This document shows positions 9,021 to 18,096 of a stretch of 33,651 bases of DNA, one piece after another. Within the stretch, counting starts at the first letter, position 1, and each line of letters opens with the position of its first letter. The stretch spans positions 1-33,651 of the forward strand of contig CALVFY010000028.1 in NCBI GenBank assembly GCA_944326945.1, in the 5' to 3' direction. The notes beneath the pieces were generated by a model. That model was not told the origin of the DNA. It was given only the letters and a program-made list of their open reading frames with translations, and ran no database searches. The translations under genes were made by a program, and so were the position numbers. The stretch comes from an uncultured Rikenellaceae bacterium. GTDB taxonomy: Bacteria > Bacteroidota > Bacteroidia > Bacteroidales > Rikenellaceae.

Positions 9021-9899
9021 ATGAAAAAAGCGTTGAAAATAGTAGTGCTGGCTAAACAGGTGCCCGATACCCGCAATGTGGGCAAGGATGCCATGAAGGA
9101 GGACGGCACCGTGAACCGTGCAGCTCTGCCGGCCATCTTCAACCCCGAAGACCTGAATGCGCTCGAGCAGGCGCTGGTAATTAAGGATATGAATCCAGGA
9201 AGTACCGTGCAAGTATTGACCATGGGGCCTCCCCGTGCGGCCGATATCCTGCGCGATGCCATGTTCCGCGGAGCTGATGGTGGCGTATTGCTTACCGACC
9301 GTAAATTTGCAGGAGCCGATACGTTGGCTACCTCTTATGCGTTGTCGCGTGCGTTGGTTAAGTTACAGCCCGATATTATCGTGGCGGGTCGTCAGGCCAT
9401 CGATGGTGATACGGCTCAGGTAGGTCCCCAGGTGGCTGAGAAATTGGGCCTTCCTCAGGTTACTTATGCTGAAGAGATCGTTTCGTTGGACGAGAATCAG
9501 ATCGTGATCAAACGTCGTCTGGAACATGGTGTGGAGACGGTAAGTTGCCCGCTGCCGATGGTTATGACCGTGAACGGTTCGGCTGCCGAGTGTCGTCCGC
9601 AACATGCCAAACGCGTGATGAAGTATAAGAATGCCAAGACTCCCAGTGAATTGCAGGCAGTGGACAACGACTATTTGCGTGTACAGTGCAATTGTAAGGA
9701 ATATCTCAATATCGGGGAGTGGAGCGTGGCCGATGTCGATGCCGACGATAATCAGTTGGGTATGAGCGGCTCTCCCACGAAGGTGAAAAAGATCGAAAAC
9801 GTCGTCTTCCAGGCCAAAGAGGCTAAGCGTCTCACGTCGGCTGATGCGGATATCGACGGATTGATGGCCGAGCTGATCGCCAGCCATACTTTGGGTTAA
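9021..9899 (+). CDS. etfB: Electron transfer flavoprotein beta subunit
   Basis: Beta subunit of the heterodimeric ETF, which takes electrons from acyl-CoA dehydrogenases, or in confurcating/bifurcating forms links NADH, ferredoxin and acyl-CoA. The N-terminus MKKALKIVVLAKQVPDT is the family signature. NPEDLNALEQAL and the nucleotide-site segment VAGRQAIDGDTAQVGPQVAEKLG follow. The 292-residue length is longer than the roughly 250-260 of simple ETFs; the extra sequence lies in the C-terminal third. It is followed after 21 bp by etfA and then an acyl-CoA dehydrogenase, so the three genes are one functional unit. Confidence 0.95.
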   Translation: MKKALKIVVLAKQVPDTRNVGKDAMKEDGTVNRAALPAIFNPEDLNALEQALVIKDMNPGSTVQVLTMGPPRAADILRDAMFRGADGGVLLTDRKFAGADTLATSYALSRALVKLQPDIIVAGRQAIDGDTAQVGPQVAEKLGLPQVTYAEEIVSLDENQIVIKRRLEHGVETVSCPLPMVMTVNGSAAECRPQHAKRVMKYKNAKTPSELQAVDNDYLRVQCNCKEYLNIGEWSVADVDADDNQLGMSGSPTKVKKIENVVFQAKEAKRLTSADADIDGLMAELIASHTLG

Positions 9900-9920
9900 A
9901 TCATCTAACGAGAGAGTATT

Positions 9921-10940
9921 ATGAACAACATATTTGTATATTGCGAAATAGAAAACGGCAAGGTGGCCGATGTGAGTCTCGAGCTGCTGACCAAAGGCCG
10001 TGAACTGGCCGATACGCTGGGCTGCAAAGTGGAGGCTCTTGCATTGGGCGAGGGTCTGGACGGCGTGGAAAAAGAGTTGGCCAAATACGGTGCCGATACC
10101 GTGTGGGTGGCCGATGACAAGGAGTTGGCACCTTACCGTACGTTGCCTCATACTTCTGTGGTATGCGGTGTGTTCGAGGAGGAGAAACCGCAAATCGCCC
10201 TGTTCGGTGCTACGCCCGTGGGTCGTGATTTGGGACCACGTGTTTCGTCGGCCCTGCACAGCGGTCTGACGGCTGACTGTACCAGTCTGGTGATCGGCGA
10301 CCATACCGATGCCAAGGCGGGAACCGAGTATAAGAACTTGCTTTATCAGATTCGTCCTGCCTTCGGCGGTAACATTATCGCTACGATCGTCAATCCTGAC
10401 CATCGTCCCCAGATGGCTACCGTACGCGAAGGCGTGATGAAGAAAGAGATGGCTAAAACGCCCGGCGCTGGTGAGGTGAAACGGGTGGATGTGAAGAAAT
10501 ACCTGAAAGACACTGACCTGGTGGTGAAGATCATCGACCGTCAGATGGAAGAGCGTAAGATCGATATCAAAAGTTCATCTGTGCTTGTCTCGGGCGGTTA
10601 CGGTATGGGTTCGAAAGAGAATTTCGGACTGTTGTTCGAACTGGCGGAGGTGTTGGGCGCCGAAGTAGGTGCTTCACGAGCCGCCGTGGATGCCGGATTC
10701 GCCGATCATGCCCGTCAGGTGGGGCAGACCGGAGTGACGGTTCGGCCGAAACTCTATATCGCCTGCGGTATTTCGGGACAGATTCAGCATACGGCCGGTA
10801 TGGACCAGTCGTCGATGATCATCTCGATCAATACCGATCCCGATGCCCCGATCAACAAAATCGCCGACTATGCTATCGTGGGTGATGTGATGGAGGTGAT
10901 TCCTAAGATGATTAAATATTACAAGCAAAACTCTAAATAA
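9921..10940 (+). CDS. etfA: Electron transfer flavoprotein alpha subunit
   Basis: The FAD-carrying alpha subunit of ETF, 339 residues. The C-terminal FAD domain is clear: VLVSGGYGMGSKENF at 221-235, GASRAAVDAGF, GQTGVTVRPKLYIACGISG, IQHTAGM and INTDPDAPI. In most ETF alpha subunits the first motif reads SGGRG, and that Arg stabilises the reduced flavin; here residue 227 is Tyr. The rest of the FAD site looks intact, so the protein is not obviously defective. It starts 21 bp after etfB, and its stop is 9 bp before the acyl-CoA dehydrogenase start, consistent with one transcript. Confidence 0.95.
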   Translation: MNNIFVYCEIENGKVADVSLELLTKGRELADTLGCKVEALALGEGLDGVEKELAKYGADTVWVADDKELAPYRTLPHTSVVCGVFEEEKPQIALFGATPVGRDLGPRVSSALHSGLTADCTSLVIGDHTDAKAGTEYKNLLYQIRPAFGGNIIATIVNPDHRPQMATVREGVMKKEMAKTPGAGEVKRVDVKKYLKDTDLVVKIIDRQMEERKIDIKSSSVLVSGGYGMGSKENFGLLFELAEVLGAEVGASRAAVDAGFADHARQVGQTGVTVRPKLYIACGISGQIQHTAGMDQSSMIISINTDPDAPINKIADYAIVGDVMEVIPKMIKYYKQNSK

Positions 10941-10949
10941 GCAACGGAT

Positions 10950-12668
10950 ATGGCTAACTTTTTTTTAGATAATAAAGATTTGCAGTATCATCTGGAGCAT
11001 CCCCTGATGAAGAAGCTGGTGGAGCTTCAGGAACGGGGTTTTGCCGAGAAAGATCTGTACGACTATGCACCGGTCGATTTCGAGGATGCAATGGATAATT
11101 ATCGTCGGGTGCTGACCATCACCGGCGAAGTGTGTGGAGATGTGATAGCTCCCAATGCCGAGGGTGTGGACGAAGAGGGTCCGAAAGTGGTGAACGACCA
11201 TGTGGTCTATGCTCCTGGAACGGCTAAAAATATAGAGGCTGTCACCAAGGCTGGCTTGTTTGGTATGACACTGCCTCGTAAGTATGAGGGATTGAACCTG
11301 CCGCTGATCTGCTTTGTGATGGCTAACGAAATGGTGGCTCGTGCCGATGCAGGATTTGAAAATATCTGGGGCCTTCAGGACTGCGCCGAAACGCTGAACG
11401 AATTCGCCAGCGAAGAACTCAAGGCCGAGTTTCTGCCCCGCGTGTCGCGCGGAGAAACCTGTGCGATGGACCTCACCGAACCCGATGCGGGCAGTGACTT
11501 GCAGGCCGTGATGCTCAAGGCTACGTGGGATGAGGCCAAGGGAACGTGGTTGCTCAATGGTGTGAAACGTTTCATCACCAACGGCGACGGCGATATTTCG
11601 TTGGTATTGGCCCGTTCAGAGGAGGGTACGACCGATGCACGCGGGTTGTCGATGTTCGTGTATGACAAACGCGACAATGCCGTGAAGGTGCGTCGTATCG
11701 AACATAAATTGGGCATCAAGGGATCGCCTACCTGCGAGTTGGTCTTCACCAATGCTCCGGCCAAACTGGTCGGTGACCGCAAGATGGGTCTGATCAAATA
11801 TGTGATGTCGCTGATGAATGCCGCTCGTCTGGGTATAGGTGCCCAATCGACCGGACTCTCCGAGGCTGCTTACCGTGAGGCACTCAAATATGCTCATGAA
11901 CGGGAACAGTTCGGTAAACCGATCATCGAATTCCCTGCTGTCTTCGAGATGCTGACCAACATGAAGGCCAAACTGCAGGCTTCGCGGGCGATGCTTTACG
12001 AGACCACGCGTTTCGTACAACTTTACAAGACTTATACGCACATCAGTCATGAGCGTAAACTGGAACCGGAAGAACGTGCCGAGATGAAGACTTACACCCG
12101 TTTGGCCGATGCTTTCACGCCGCTGTTGAAGCTGATGAGCAGCGAGTACTGTAACCAGTTGGCGTATGACGCCCTGCAGATTCACGGCGGTTCGGGTTAC
12201 ATGCATGACTATCCGATTCAGCGTATCTATCGCGATGCCCGTATCACGAATATTTATGAGGGTACGAGTCAGTTGCAGGTGGTCGCAGCCATCCGTCACG
12301 TGACCACGGGAACCTATCTCTCTCAGATCATGGAGTATGAGAAGGCTGAATGTCCGGGCGATCTGGATCAGATCCACAAACGTCTGGTGGCTATGCGTGA
12401 AGAGTATGAGAAGGCTGTTGAGAAGGTCGTTTCGGCCGGAGACAACGAGTTGATCGACTTCCATGCCCGTCGGATGGTGGAGATGGCCGGTCATATCATT
12501 CTTTCTCACCTGTTGCTGCGTCAGGCTGCCGATTTGGAAGAGTATCGTACCTCGGCTATCGTGTACTCCAAGTACGGGGAGGCTCAGATCAAAGCTGCTG
12601 CCGAGTATATCGCCAATTCGTGCAACGGAGACATTGACCTGTTCAAACAGGTATTGGATGAACATTAA
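10950..12668 (+). CDS. Acyl-CoA dehydrogenase (long form)
   Basis: FAD enzyme that oxidises an acyl-CoA to the 2-enoyl-CoA, or runs in reverse as an enoyl-CoA reductase, with ETF as redox partner. Visible motifs are the flavin-contact TEPDAGSDL at 176-184, the dimer/FAD segment REQFGKPI at about 318-325, and IHGGSGYMHDYPIQRIYRD at 411-429. The catalytic Glu is E437 in IYEGTSQLQ. At 572 residues it is far longer than the roughly 380 of classical enzymes, with an insertion at about 357-385 and a C-terminal helical extension of about 120 residues. Chain length of the substrate is not determinable. Similar etfB-etfA-acd gene sets occur in other Bacteroidales such as Porphyromonas, from memory. 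Confidence 0.93.
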   Translation: MANFFLDNKDLQYHLEHPLMKKLVELQERGFAEKDLYDYAPVDFEDAMDNYRRVLTITGEVCGDVIAPNAEGVDEEGPKVVNDHVVYAPGTAKNIEAVTKAGLFGMTLPRKYEGLNLPLICFVMANEMVARADAGFENIWGLQDCAETLNEFASEELKAEFLPRVSRGETCAMDLTEPDAGSDLQAVMLKATWDEAKGTWLLNGVKRFITNGDGDISLVLARSEEGTTDARGLSMFVYDKRDNAVKVRRIEHKLGIKGSPTCELVFTNAPAKLVGDRKMGLIKYVMSLMNAARLGIGAQSTGLSEAAYREALKYAHEREQFGKPIIEFPAVFEMLTNMKAKLQASRAMLYETTRFVQLYKTYTHISHERKLEPEERAEMKTYTRLADAFTPLLKLMSSEYCNQLAYDALQIHGGSGYMHDYPIQRIYRDARITNIYEGTSQLQVVAAIRHVTTGTYLSQIMEYEKAECPGDLDQIHKRLVAMREEYEKAVEKVVSAGDNELIDFHARRMVEMAGHIILSHLLLRQAADLEEYRTSAIVYSKYGEAQIKAAAEYIANSCNGDIDLFKQVLDEH

Positions 12669-12680
12669 TATTCGAAATGA

Positions 12681-12731
12681 TTCGGAACGAAAAAACGCCT
12701 TCACACAAAGAAGGCGTTTTTTCGTTCCGAA
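12681..12731 (+). terminator. Strong rho-independent terminator after the etf-acd operon
   Basis: A perfect 22-bp stem, 12681-12702 paired with 12710-12731, has a 7-nt loop (ACACAAA). The right arm contains six consecutive T after GGCG. It begins 12 bp after the acyl-CoA dehydrogenase stop. Confidence 0.92.
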
Positions 12732-12750
12732 AAGTATGTAAGGAATTTTG

Positions 12751-12781
12751 TTTGCTAATCACATCGAAAAGTATAACTTTG
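12751..12781 (+). promoter_or_regulatory. Bacteroidetes promoter of nagB
   Basis: TTTG at 12751-12754, a 19-nt spacer and TAACTTTG at 12774-12781 match the Bacteroidetes -33/-7 consensus. The nagB ATG is 31 nt downstream. An 8-bp palindrome TAGATCTA at 12792-12799 lies in the expected 5' leader. Confidence 0.8.
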
Positions 12782-12812
12782 TGAGGACCAATAGATCTAA
12801 ACTATAACAGAT

Positions 12813-13625
12813 ATGAGAGTCATTATTCAGGAGAAAAGCGATGCCGTGGCCAGTTGGGCTGCTCGGTATATCGCATCGAAAATCAATGCCCATGCCCGCG
12901 TAAATGACAAACCTTTCGTGTTGGGACTGCCCACCGGTTCTACGCCGCTGAAAACCTATGCGGAGTTGATTCGCTTGCATCGCGAGGGAAAGGTCTCTTT
13001 TGCAAATGTGGTGACGTTTAACATGGATGAGTATGTGGGATTGCCCGAGGAACATCCAGAGAGTTATCATTCTTTCATGTGGAATAACTTTTTCAGCCAT
13101 GTGGATATCCGGCCCGAAAATGTCAATATCTTGAATGGAAATGCGGCCGATCTGGAAGCTGAATGCCGTTCGTATGAGGAGCGGATTGCGGCTCAGGGCG
13201 GAATAGATCTGTTTATGGGAGGAATCGGGCCCGACGGGCATATTGCTTTCAATGAACCGTTCTCCTCGATGACCTCGCGTACGCGGGTGAAAACATTGAC
13301 TCATGATACGTTGGTGGCTAATTCCCGCTTTTTCGGAGGGGATATCAATCTGGTTCCCAAGACGGCTCTGACCGTGGGCGTGGGTACGGTACTCGATGCC
13401 CGGGAGGTGATGATTCTCGTGACGGGATACAATAAGGCTCGTGCCCTGCATCATGTGGTGGAGGAGGGGTATAATCATGCCTGGACAGTGAGTGCCCTGC
13501 AGACCCACCCCAAGGGAATCATCGTTTGCGACGAAGAGGCTACCTATGAATTGAAAGTAGGTACGTTCCGCTATTTCAAGGATATTGAGAGAGAGAACCT
13601 CGATCCGCAGAGTATTGCTCTGTAA
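12813..13625 (+). CDS. nagB: Glucosamine-6-phosphate deaminase
   Basis: Cytosolic enzyme that turns glucosamine-6-phosphate into fructose-6-phosphate and ammonia, feeding amino sugars from host or bacterial glycans into glycolysis. The catalytic residues fall at the same numbers as in E. coli NagB: D72 in FNMDEYVG, D141 and H143 in [13 protein letters not shown], and E148. The phosphate loop [12 protein letters not shown] spans 38-49. Length is 270 residues, usual for the family. It has its own promoter and terminator, so it is monocistronic here. The NahK-like kinase at 18131-19213 may serve a related pathway. Confidence 0.97.
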   Translation: MRVIIQEKSDAVASWAARYIASKINAHARVNDKPFVLGLPTGSTPLKTYAELIRLHREGKVSFANVVTFNMDEYVGLPEEHPESYHSFMWNNFFSHVDIRPENVNILNGNAADLEAECRSYEERIAAQGGIDLFMGGIGPDGHIAFNEPFSSMTSRTRVKTLTHDTLVANSRFFGGDINLVPKTALTVGVGTVLDAREVMILVTGYNKARALHHVVEEGYNHAWTVSALQTHPKGIIVCDEEATYELKVGTFRYFKDIERENLDPQSIAL

Positions 13626-13628
13626 GGG

Positions 13629-13664
13629 GAGGAGTGATCCGATGCAGGGTCACTCCTCTCTCTT
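13629..13664 (+). terminator. Terminator after nagB
   Basis: A 12-bp stem, 13629-13640 (GAGGAGTGATCC) paired with 13647-13658, has one wobble pair and the loop GATGCA. A pyrimidine-rich stretch (TCTCTTTT) follows. Confidence 0.75.
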
Positions 13665-13722
13665 TTGGGGTTAGAAGCATATCGGTTTTTTTGTCGTTTC
13701 GACAGATTGTTCCCGGATCGGT

Positions 13723-14727
13723 TTATTGGAGATAGGTTTTGAAAAACGACTCGATCCGGTCGAAAGGAATCTTTTCCAGATTGTCATAAAGATCGACATG
13801 ACTGGCTCCGGGAATGATCATCAACTCCTTGTTGTCGCCTTTCAACTTTTTGAATGCATCCTCGCTGAAGTAACGGGAATGGGCCTTCTCGCCGTGGATC
13901 ACCAATACTGCACTCCGGATTTCATCGCTGTATGTGAGTAATGGCGTATTGATGAACGAAAGGGCCGAAGTCTTGTTCCATCCACCGTTGGAATTGAGTG
14001 AGCGAGGATGGTAGCCACGTTTGGTTTTGTAGTAGGCGTAATAGTCCTTTACGAATTGGGGGGCATCGTCGGGCAGGGGATCGACTACTCCTCCGGCCAG
14101 GGAGTAGGTGCCGTTACGATAGTCTTCCGTACGTTGGGCATTGAGTTGTTTACGCAGTTCGTAACGGGCATCGGCATCCATCGAATCGAAATAACCCCGG
14201 GCATTGACGCGGCTCATGTCGTACATCGTGACGGCGACGGTTGCCTTGATCCGTGTGTCGATGGCTGCCGCATTGAGCGCCATGCCTCCCCAGCCGCAGA
14301 TGCCGAGAATGCCGATCCGTTCAGGATCGACCTTTTCGCAGGTCGAAAGAAAATCGACCGCTGCGCAGAAATCTTCCGTGTTGATATCGGGAGAGGCTAC
14401 ATAACGGGGGTCGCCACTGCTTTCTCCCGTGTAGGAGGGATCGAAAGCGATCGTGAGAAATCCCCGTTCGGCCAGTGTCTGGGCGTATAGTCCCGATGCC
14501 TGTTCCTTCACGGCTCCGAAAGGACCGCTGATCGCAATAGCAGGAAGTTTGCCCGTGGTGTGCTTGGGAATGTACATGTCGGCAGCCAGGGTGATGCCGA
14601 ACCGATTGTGGAAGTGTATGCGTTCGACCGTTACCTTATCGCTGGGAGCGAACGTCTTGTCGTTTTGTGCATGAGAGGTATTCATAACCATCGAAATTAT
14701 AAATGCAAGTGAAATAAGTTTTTTCAT
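13723..14727 (-). CDS. Exported alpha/beta hydrolase (dienelactone-hydrolase-like)
   Basis: Predicted periplasmic or envelope hydrolase; substrate unknown. The start at 14727 gives a signal peptide MKKLISLAFIISMVMNTSHAQ; longer in-frame starts up to 14805 would bury it. The alpha/beta-hydrolase core is visible: AIAISGPFGAVKEQ, then GFLTIAFDPSYTGES, then the nucleophile elbow GILGICGWGGMALNAA, where Cys, not Ser, occupies the nucleophile-like position. The C-terminal catalytic His is probably in GASHVDLYD. Length is 334 residues. An exact -7 element lies 26 nt upstream of the ATG. It sits alone between nagB and korB and is convergent with nagB. Confidence 0.82.
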   Translation of the reverse strand: MKKLISLAFIISMVMNTSHAQNDKTFAPSDKVTVERIHFHNRFGITLAADMYIPKHTTGKLPAIAISGPFGAVKEQASGLYAQTLAERGFLTIAFDPSYTGESSGDPRYVASPDINTEDFCAAVDFLSTCEKVDPERIGILGICGWGGMALNAAAIDTRIKATVAVTMYDMSRVNARGYFDSMDADARYELRKQLNAQRTEDYRNGTYSLAGGVVDPLPDDAPQFVKDYYAYYKTKRGYHPRSLNSNGGWNKTSALSFINTPLLTYSDEIRSAVLVIHGEKAHSRYFSEDAFKKLKGDNKELMIIPGASHVDLYDNLEKIPFDRIESFFKTYLQ

Positions 14728-14753
14728 CGGTTCACAGATCTGATTTTCTGAGG

Positions 14754-14761
14754 CAAAGATA
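14754..14761 (-). promoter_or_regulatory. -7 element for the alpha/beta hydrolase gene
   Basis: On the minus strand this reads TATCTTTG, an exact TAnnTTTG match, 26 nt before the ATG at 14727. No convincing -33 TTTG is seen upstream. Confidence 0.6.
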
Positions 14762-14847
14762 GGGGTTGTCCTGTTTTCGTAAGGTAGACAGATTACGGTT
14801 GCCATGTTCCGATGGTTGACCGGGAGAATGGGGTGGTTCGCATACCA

Positions 14848-14876
14848 AAGGAGGATACTTGAAAAGTATCCTCCTT
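14848..14876 (-). terminator. Hairpin downstream of korB
   Basis: A perfect 13-bp stem, 14848-14860 paired with 14864-14876, closes a 3-nt loop. It lies 27 bp after the korB stop. The following T run on the minus strand is short (TTTGG), so it may be a weak terminator or a 3'-end stabiliser. Confidence 0.65.
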
Positions 14877-14902
14877 AGAAAAACAGGTTGTCCCGAAACG
14901 GA

Positions 14903-15934
14903 TTATTTGATCTCCCACGTCTCTCCGCTGTGGAGCAGATCGTCCACACAACGGATGGCTCGTTTGGATTTGACGCTCTCCACCTGATCGTAGAAATTAT
15001 CGTCGTAGGTGTGGTCGGGAACATCACGAATCACTCCCAGCGCTACCGGATAGTTCGGGTAACGCATGTTGACCAGCATCATGTGGACACCAGGATTGGG
15101 CTCATGGGCGTTGTGGGTAAGAATGTCGTCGATCGTCACGCCTCCCTCACCGATCTTGACTACCATCAGTTTCATGCCGATCTGAACCAGCCCCTTGTCG
15201 CGGTTCTTACCGAATACCATCTTCTCTCCATGTTTCAATACAATGGTGTGCTCGGCACGGGTCTCCTTGTCGAGAGCAAAGTCTGCATGGGTCTTGTCGT
15301 TGAAAATCACACAATTCTGGAGTACCTCCACTACGGAGGTGCCGTCGTGTTTGGCGGCGGCTACCAGACAGTCTTTCGTCAGCCCCACTTCGGCATCTAC
15401 CGAACGGGCGAAAAATGTGCCACGTGCTCCGAGAACCAGTTCTCCCGGAGTGAAGGGGTGTTCGATTGTTCCGAATGGAGAGGTCTTGGTTACCTTGCCC
15501 AGCTTTGAGGTGGGGGAGTATTGACCTTTGGTCAGACCGTAGATCTCATTATTAAAGAGCATGATGTTGATGTCGATATTACGGCGTACGGCATGAATGA
15601 AGTGGTTTCCGCCGATGGCCAACGAATCGCCGTCGCCGGTGGGAACCCATACCGTAAGTTTGGGATTGGCTACCTTCACTCCTGTGGCAATGGCCGATGC
15701 CCGGCCGTGAATGCCGTGGAATCCGAAAGTATTCATGTAGTAGGGAAAACGCGACGAACATCCGATACCCGAAACGAATGTAAACCGTTCGTGTTTGTAT
15801 TTCAGCGCTTCGGCTACCTCGGGCAGTGCCTTGAGTACCGAACTGAGAATGGCGTGGTCGCCGCATCCCGGACACCACTTGACCTCCTGATCGCTCTTGA
15901 AATCGGCGGGGGTGTATTTATATTGATCGTTCAT
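14903..15934 (-). CDS. korB: 2-oxoacid:ferredoxin oxidoreductase beta subunit (2-oxoglutarate type)
   Basis: TPP- and [4Fe-4S]-binding subunit that oxidatively decarboxylates a 2-oxoacid (probably 2-oxoglutarate) to the acyl-CoA and reduces ferredoxin, or runs in reverse. Four Cys suited to the cluster are at 21, 24 (WCPGCGDH), 59 (GIGCSSR) and 208. The TPP/Mg motif GDGDSLAIGGN begins at residue 100, and LFNNEIYGLTKGQYSPTS follows at about 126-143. This last segment is typical of 2-oxoglutarate and broad-specificity enzymes. Length is 343 residues. The gene starts 4 bp after the alpha subunit stop, so the two are translated from one message. Confidence 0.93.
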   Translation of the reverse strand: MNDQYKYTPADFKSDQEVKWCPGCGDHAILSSVLKALPEVAEALKYKHERFTFVSGIGCSSRFPYYMNTFGFHGIHGRASAIATGVKVANPKLTVWVPTGDGDSLAIGGNHFIHAVRRNIDINIMLFNNEIYGLTKGQYSPTSKLGKVTKTSPFGTIEHPFTPGELVLGARGTFFARSVDAEVGLTKDCLVAAAKHDGTSVVEVLQNCVIFNDKTHADFALDKETRAEHTIVLKHGEKMVFGKNRDKGLVQIGMKLMVVKIGEGGVTIDDILTHNAHEPNPGVHMMLVNMRYPNYPVALGVIRDVPDHTYDDNFYDQVESVKSKRAIRCVDDLLHSGETWEIK

Positions 15935-15938
15935 GGCT

Positions 15939-17789
15939 CTATTCAGTTAAAAGACTGTTGAATTTCTCTTTCAGTTCCGTGACGGTGAAAGGAAGACCCT
16001 GCACCTTGTTGTATTGCAGATATTCGAACTCCTGGAAGTTCATCCGCAGGTAGTTGGCAAACTGACCCATGTTGAGTTCGCAGACCACGATCTTCCTGAA
16101 TCGTTTGAAGATTTCGCGTACGCCGTGGGGCAGGGGATTGATGTAGTTGAAATGACACAGTGAGACGCTTTTGCCCTCTTTCTGCAGATCGGAGACCGCT
16201 GTCGAAAGGTGCCCGTAGGTGCCGCCCCAGCCTACAACCAACAGATCGCCGCTCTTCTTGCCCATTACCTCCTGTTTGGGGATGAAATCGGCGACACGAG
16301 CCACTTTTTCTGCCCTGATGTTCACCATATTCTGGTGGTTGGCCGGGTTATGCGATACACTTCCCTTCAGAAAATCCTTTTCCAGACCTCCTACACGGTG
16401 TTCGACACCCTTCGTACCCGGCAGTGCCCAATAGCGGGCCAGTCGTTTCGGATCGCGGCGATAGGGCATGAAACCTCCTTCGGGTGCTTTGGTGATGATC
16501 GGAGGGTTGATCTTCGGATAGTCGGCCATCGAGGGGATTCTCCACGGTTCGCTGCCGTTGGCGATGAATCCGTCCGAGAGCATCAGTACGGGAGTCATGT
16601 GTTCCATGGCGATCTTGCCGGCGCGGAAGGCATAGTCGAAACAGTTGGAAGGGGTACTGGCAGCGATCACTACCAGGGGACATTCGCCGTTGCGTCCCCA
16701 CAGTGCCTGATACAGATCGGCCTGTTCGGGTTTGGTGGGCAGACCTGTGGAGGGTCCGCCGCGTTGAACGTCTACGATCACCAGCGGCAGTTCGGTCATC
16801 ACAGCCAAACCGATTGCCTCCGATTTGAGCGAGAGACCCGGCCCGGAGGTGGTCGTCACGGCGAAGTTCCCCGCAAACGAGGCTCCGATGGCGGTACAGA
16901 TACCCGCGATTTCGTCTTCGGCCTGAAGGGTCTTTACTCCGAGATCCTTGCGTTTGGCCAATTCTTCGAGAATCACCGTGGCCGGAGTGATGGGATAGGA
17001 TCCGCAGAAAAGCGGCCGGCCGCTCTTTTCGGATGCAGCGATGAATCCCCATGCCGTGGCTTGGTTGCCGCTGATGCTGCGATAGACACCTTTGGGCAGA
17101 TCGGCCGGCTGTACGTCGAACGTATTGGCGAAGGCATGGGTATTGGCGGCATAATTGTATCCGGCTTGCAGGGCCAGTTTGTTGGCCGTGGCAATGAGCG
17201 GATTCTTTTTTGCGAATTTGGTGTCGATATAGTGTTCGGTGTGCTCCATCGGGCGGTGGTAGACGAAGAAGCAGATACCCAACGCGAACATATTCTTGCA
17301 CTTGGTGATGCTCTTGGGATCGAGGTCGATCTCTTTCAGCGCTTCACGAGTCATGGTCGTGATGTCGGGCCGTACGATGTTGTATCCATCCAGGTTGAGT
17401 TCCCGGAAGGGATCGTCGGTTTGGAATCCGGCCTTTTCGATATGTTTTTCATTGAAAGTATCGTTGTCCACGATGATCGTGGCTCCCCGTTTGAGCCAGC
17501 AGGCATTGGCTTTCAGTGCTGCCGGATTCATGGCTACCAGTACATCGCAGAAATCGCCCGGGGTACTTACCTTGCGGCTGCCGAAATGAACCTGGAAACC
17601 CGATACGCCCGATACGGTACCTTGCGGAGCACGGATTTCGGCCGGATAGTCCGGAAAGGTAGAGATTCCGTTGCCCAGGAAAGCGGAGGTGTCCGAAAAG
17701 AGTGTTCCGGTCAACTGCATACCGTCGCCCGAGTCGCCGGAGAATCGGATGACCACATCGTCCAACTCAACTACGTGTGATTTGTCCAT
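15939..17789 (-). CDS. korA: 2-oxoacid:ferredoxin oxidoreductase alpha subunit, fused gamma-alpha
   Basis: Partner of KorB. Residues 1 to about 190 form the gamma-type domain (IRFSGDSGDGMQLTG at 14-28), which in other organisms can be a separate subunit. The alpha domain then begins, with the 2-oxoacid-binding motif YPITPAT at 265-271 and TTTSGPGLSLKSEAIGLA downstream. The fusion and the 616-residue length are common in Bacteroidetes and aerobic archaea. No ferredoxin-like delta domain is fused or encoded next to it, so it should use a free ferredoxin. A probable promoter lies about 45-80 bp upstream on the minus strand. Confidence 0.93.
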   Translation of the reverse strand: MDKSHVVELDDVVIRFSGDSGDGMQLTGTLFSDTSAFLGNGISTFPDYPAEIRAPQGTVSGVSGFQVHFGSRKVSTPGDFCDVLVAMNPAALKANACWLKRGATIIVDNDTFNEKHIEKAGFQTDDPFRELNLDGYNIVRPDITTMTREALKEIDLDPKSITKCKNMFALGICFFVYHRPMEHTEHYIDTKFAKKNPLIATANKLALQAGYNYAANTHAFANTFDVQPADLPKGVYRSISGNQATAWGFIAASEKSGRPLFCGSYPITPATVILEELAKRKDLGVKTLQAEDEIAGICTAIGASFAGNFAVTTTSGPGLSLKSEAIGLAVMTELPLVIVDVQRGGPSTGLPTKPEQADLYQALWGRNGECPLVVIAASTPSNCFDYAFRAGKIAMEHMTPVLMLSDGFIANGSEPWRIPSMADYPKINPPIITKAPEGGFMPYRRDPKRLARYWALPGTKGVEHRVGGLEKDFLKGSVSHNPANHQNMVNIRAEKVARVADFIPKQEVMGKKSGDLLVVGWGGTYGHLSTAVSDLQKEGKSVSLCHFNYINPLPHGVREIFKRFRKIVVCELNMGQFANYLRMNFQEFEYLQYNKVQGLPFTVTELKEKFNSLLTE

Positions 17790-17833
17790 AATGAAGATAT
17801 GACTTGAGGTTAGAAATTGTTATGATTAGTGCC

Positions 17834-17867
17834 GAAAGATAGTGAAATTATTATCCAATCCACCAAA
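17834..17867 (-). promoter_or_regulatory. Candidate promoter of korAB
   Basis: On the minus strand TTTG (17867-17864), a 22-nt spacer and TATCTTTC (17841-17834) match the -33/-7 consensus with one mismatch. The korA ATG is 44 nt downstream. Confidence 0.4.
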
Positions 17868-18065
17868 TAAAGTTAAAAATTTTGTGGGTTTTATTCCGAA
17901 AAAGGAACTTTGTATTTCGGGTTGTCTCGTGTGGCCCTTATCGGATTGGAAAACAGGGGAAAGGAGGCCGTCAAAGATCGGTTGGCGACATGTTGGCCAA
18001 ATACGGACATCCGATTACACGTGAGATGCCCGGGAAGGACTCAAAAGACTTATTCTGGCGGAATA

Positions 18066-18096
18066 GTTGCGGATTCGGACAATTTTCGTATATTTG
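18066..18096 (+). promoter_or_regulatory. Candidate promoter of the NahK-like kinase
   Basis: GTTG at 18066-18069, a 19-nt spacer and an exact -7 element TATATTTG at 18089-18096. The ATG at 18131 is 34 nt downstream, which also supports that start over the longer open frame. Confidence 0.6.

Noticed and set aside
12792..12799. Palindrome TAGATCTA in the nagB leader as a regulator site
   Set aside because: Eight bases are too few to distinguish from chance; noted only in the promoter entry.
16209..17780. A 523-codon open frame opposite korA
   Set aside because: The sense frame carries all oxidoreductase motifs; the antisense product has low complexity and no promoter.
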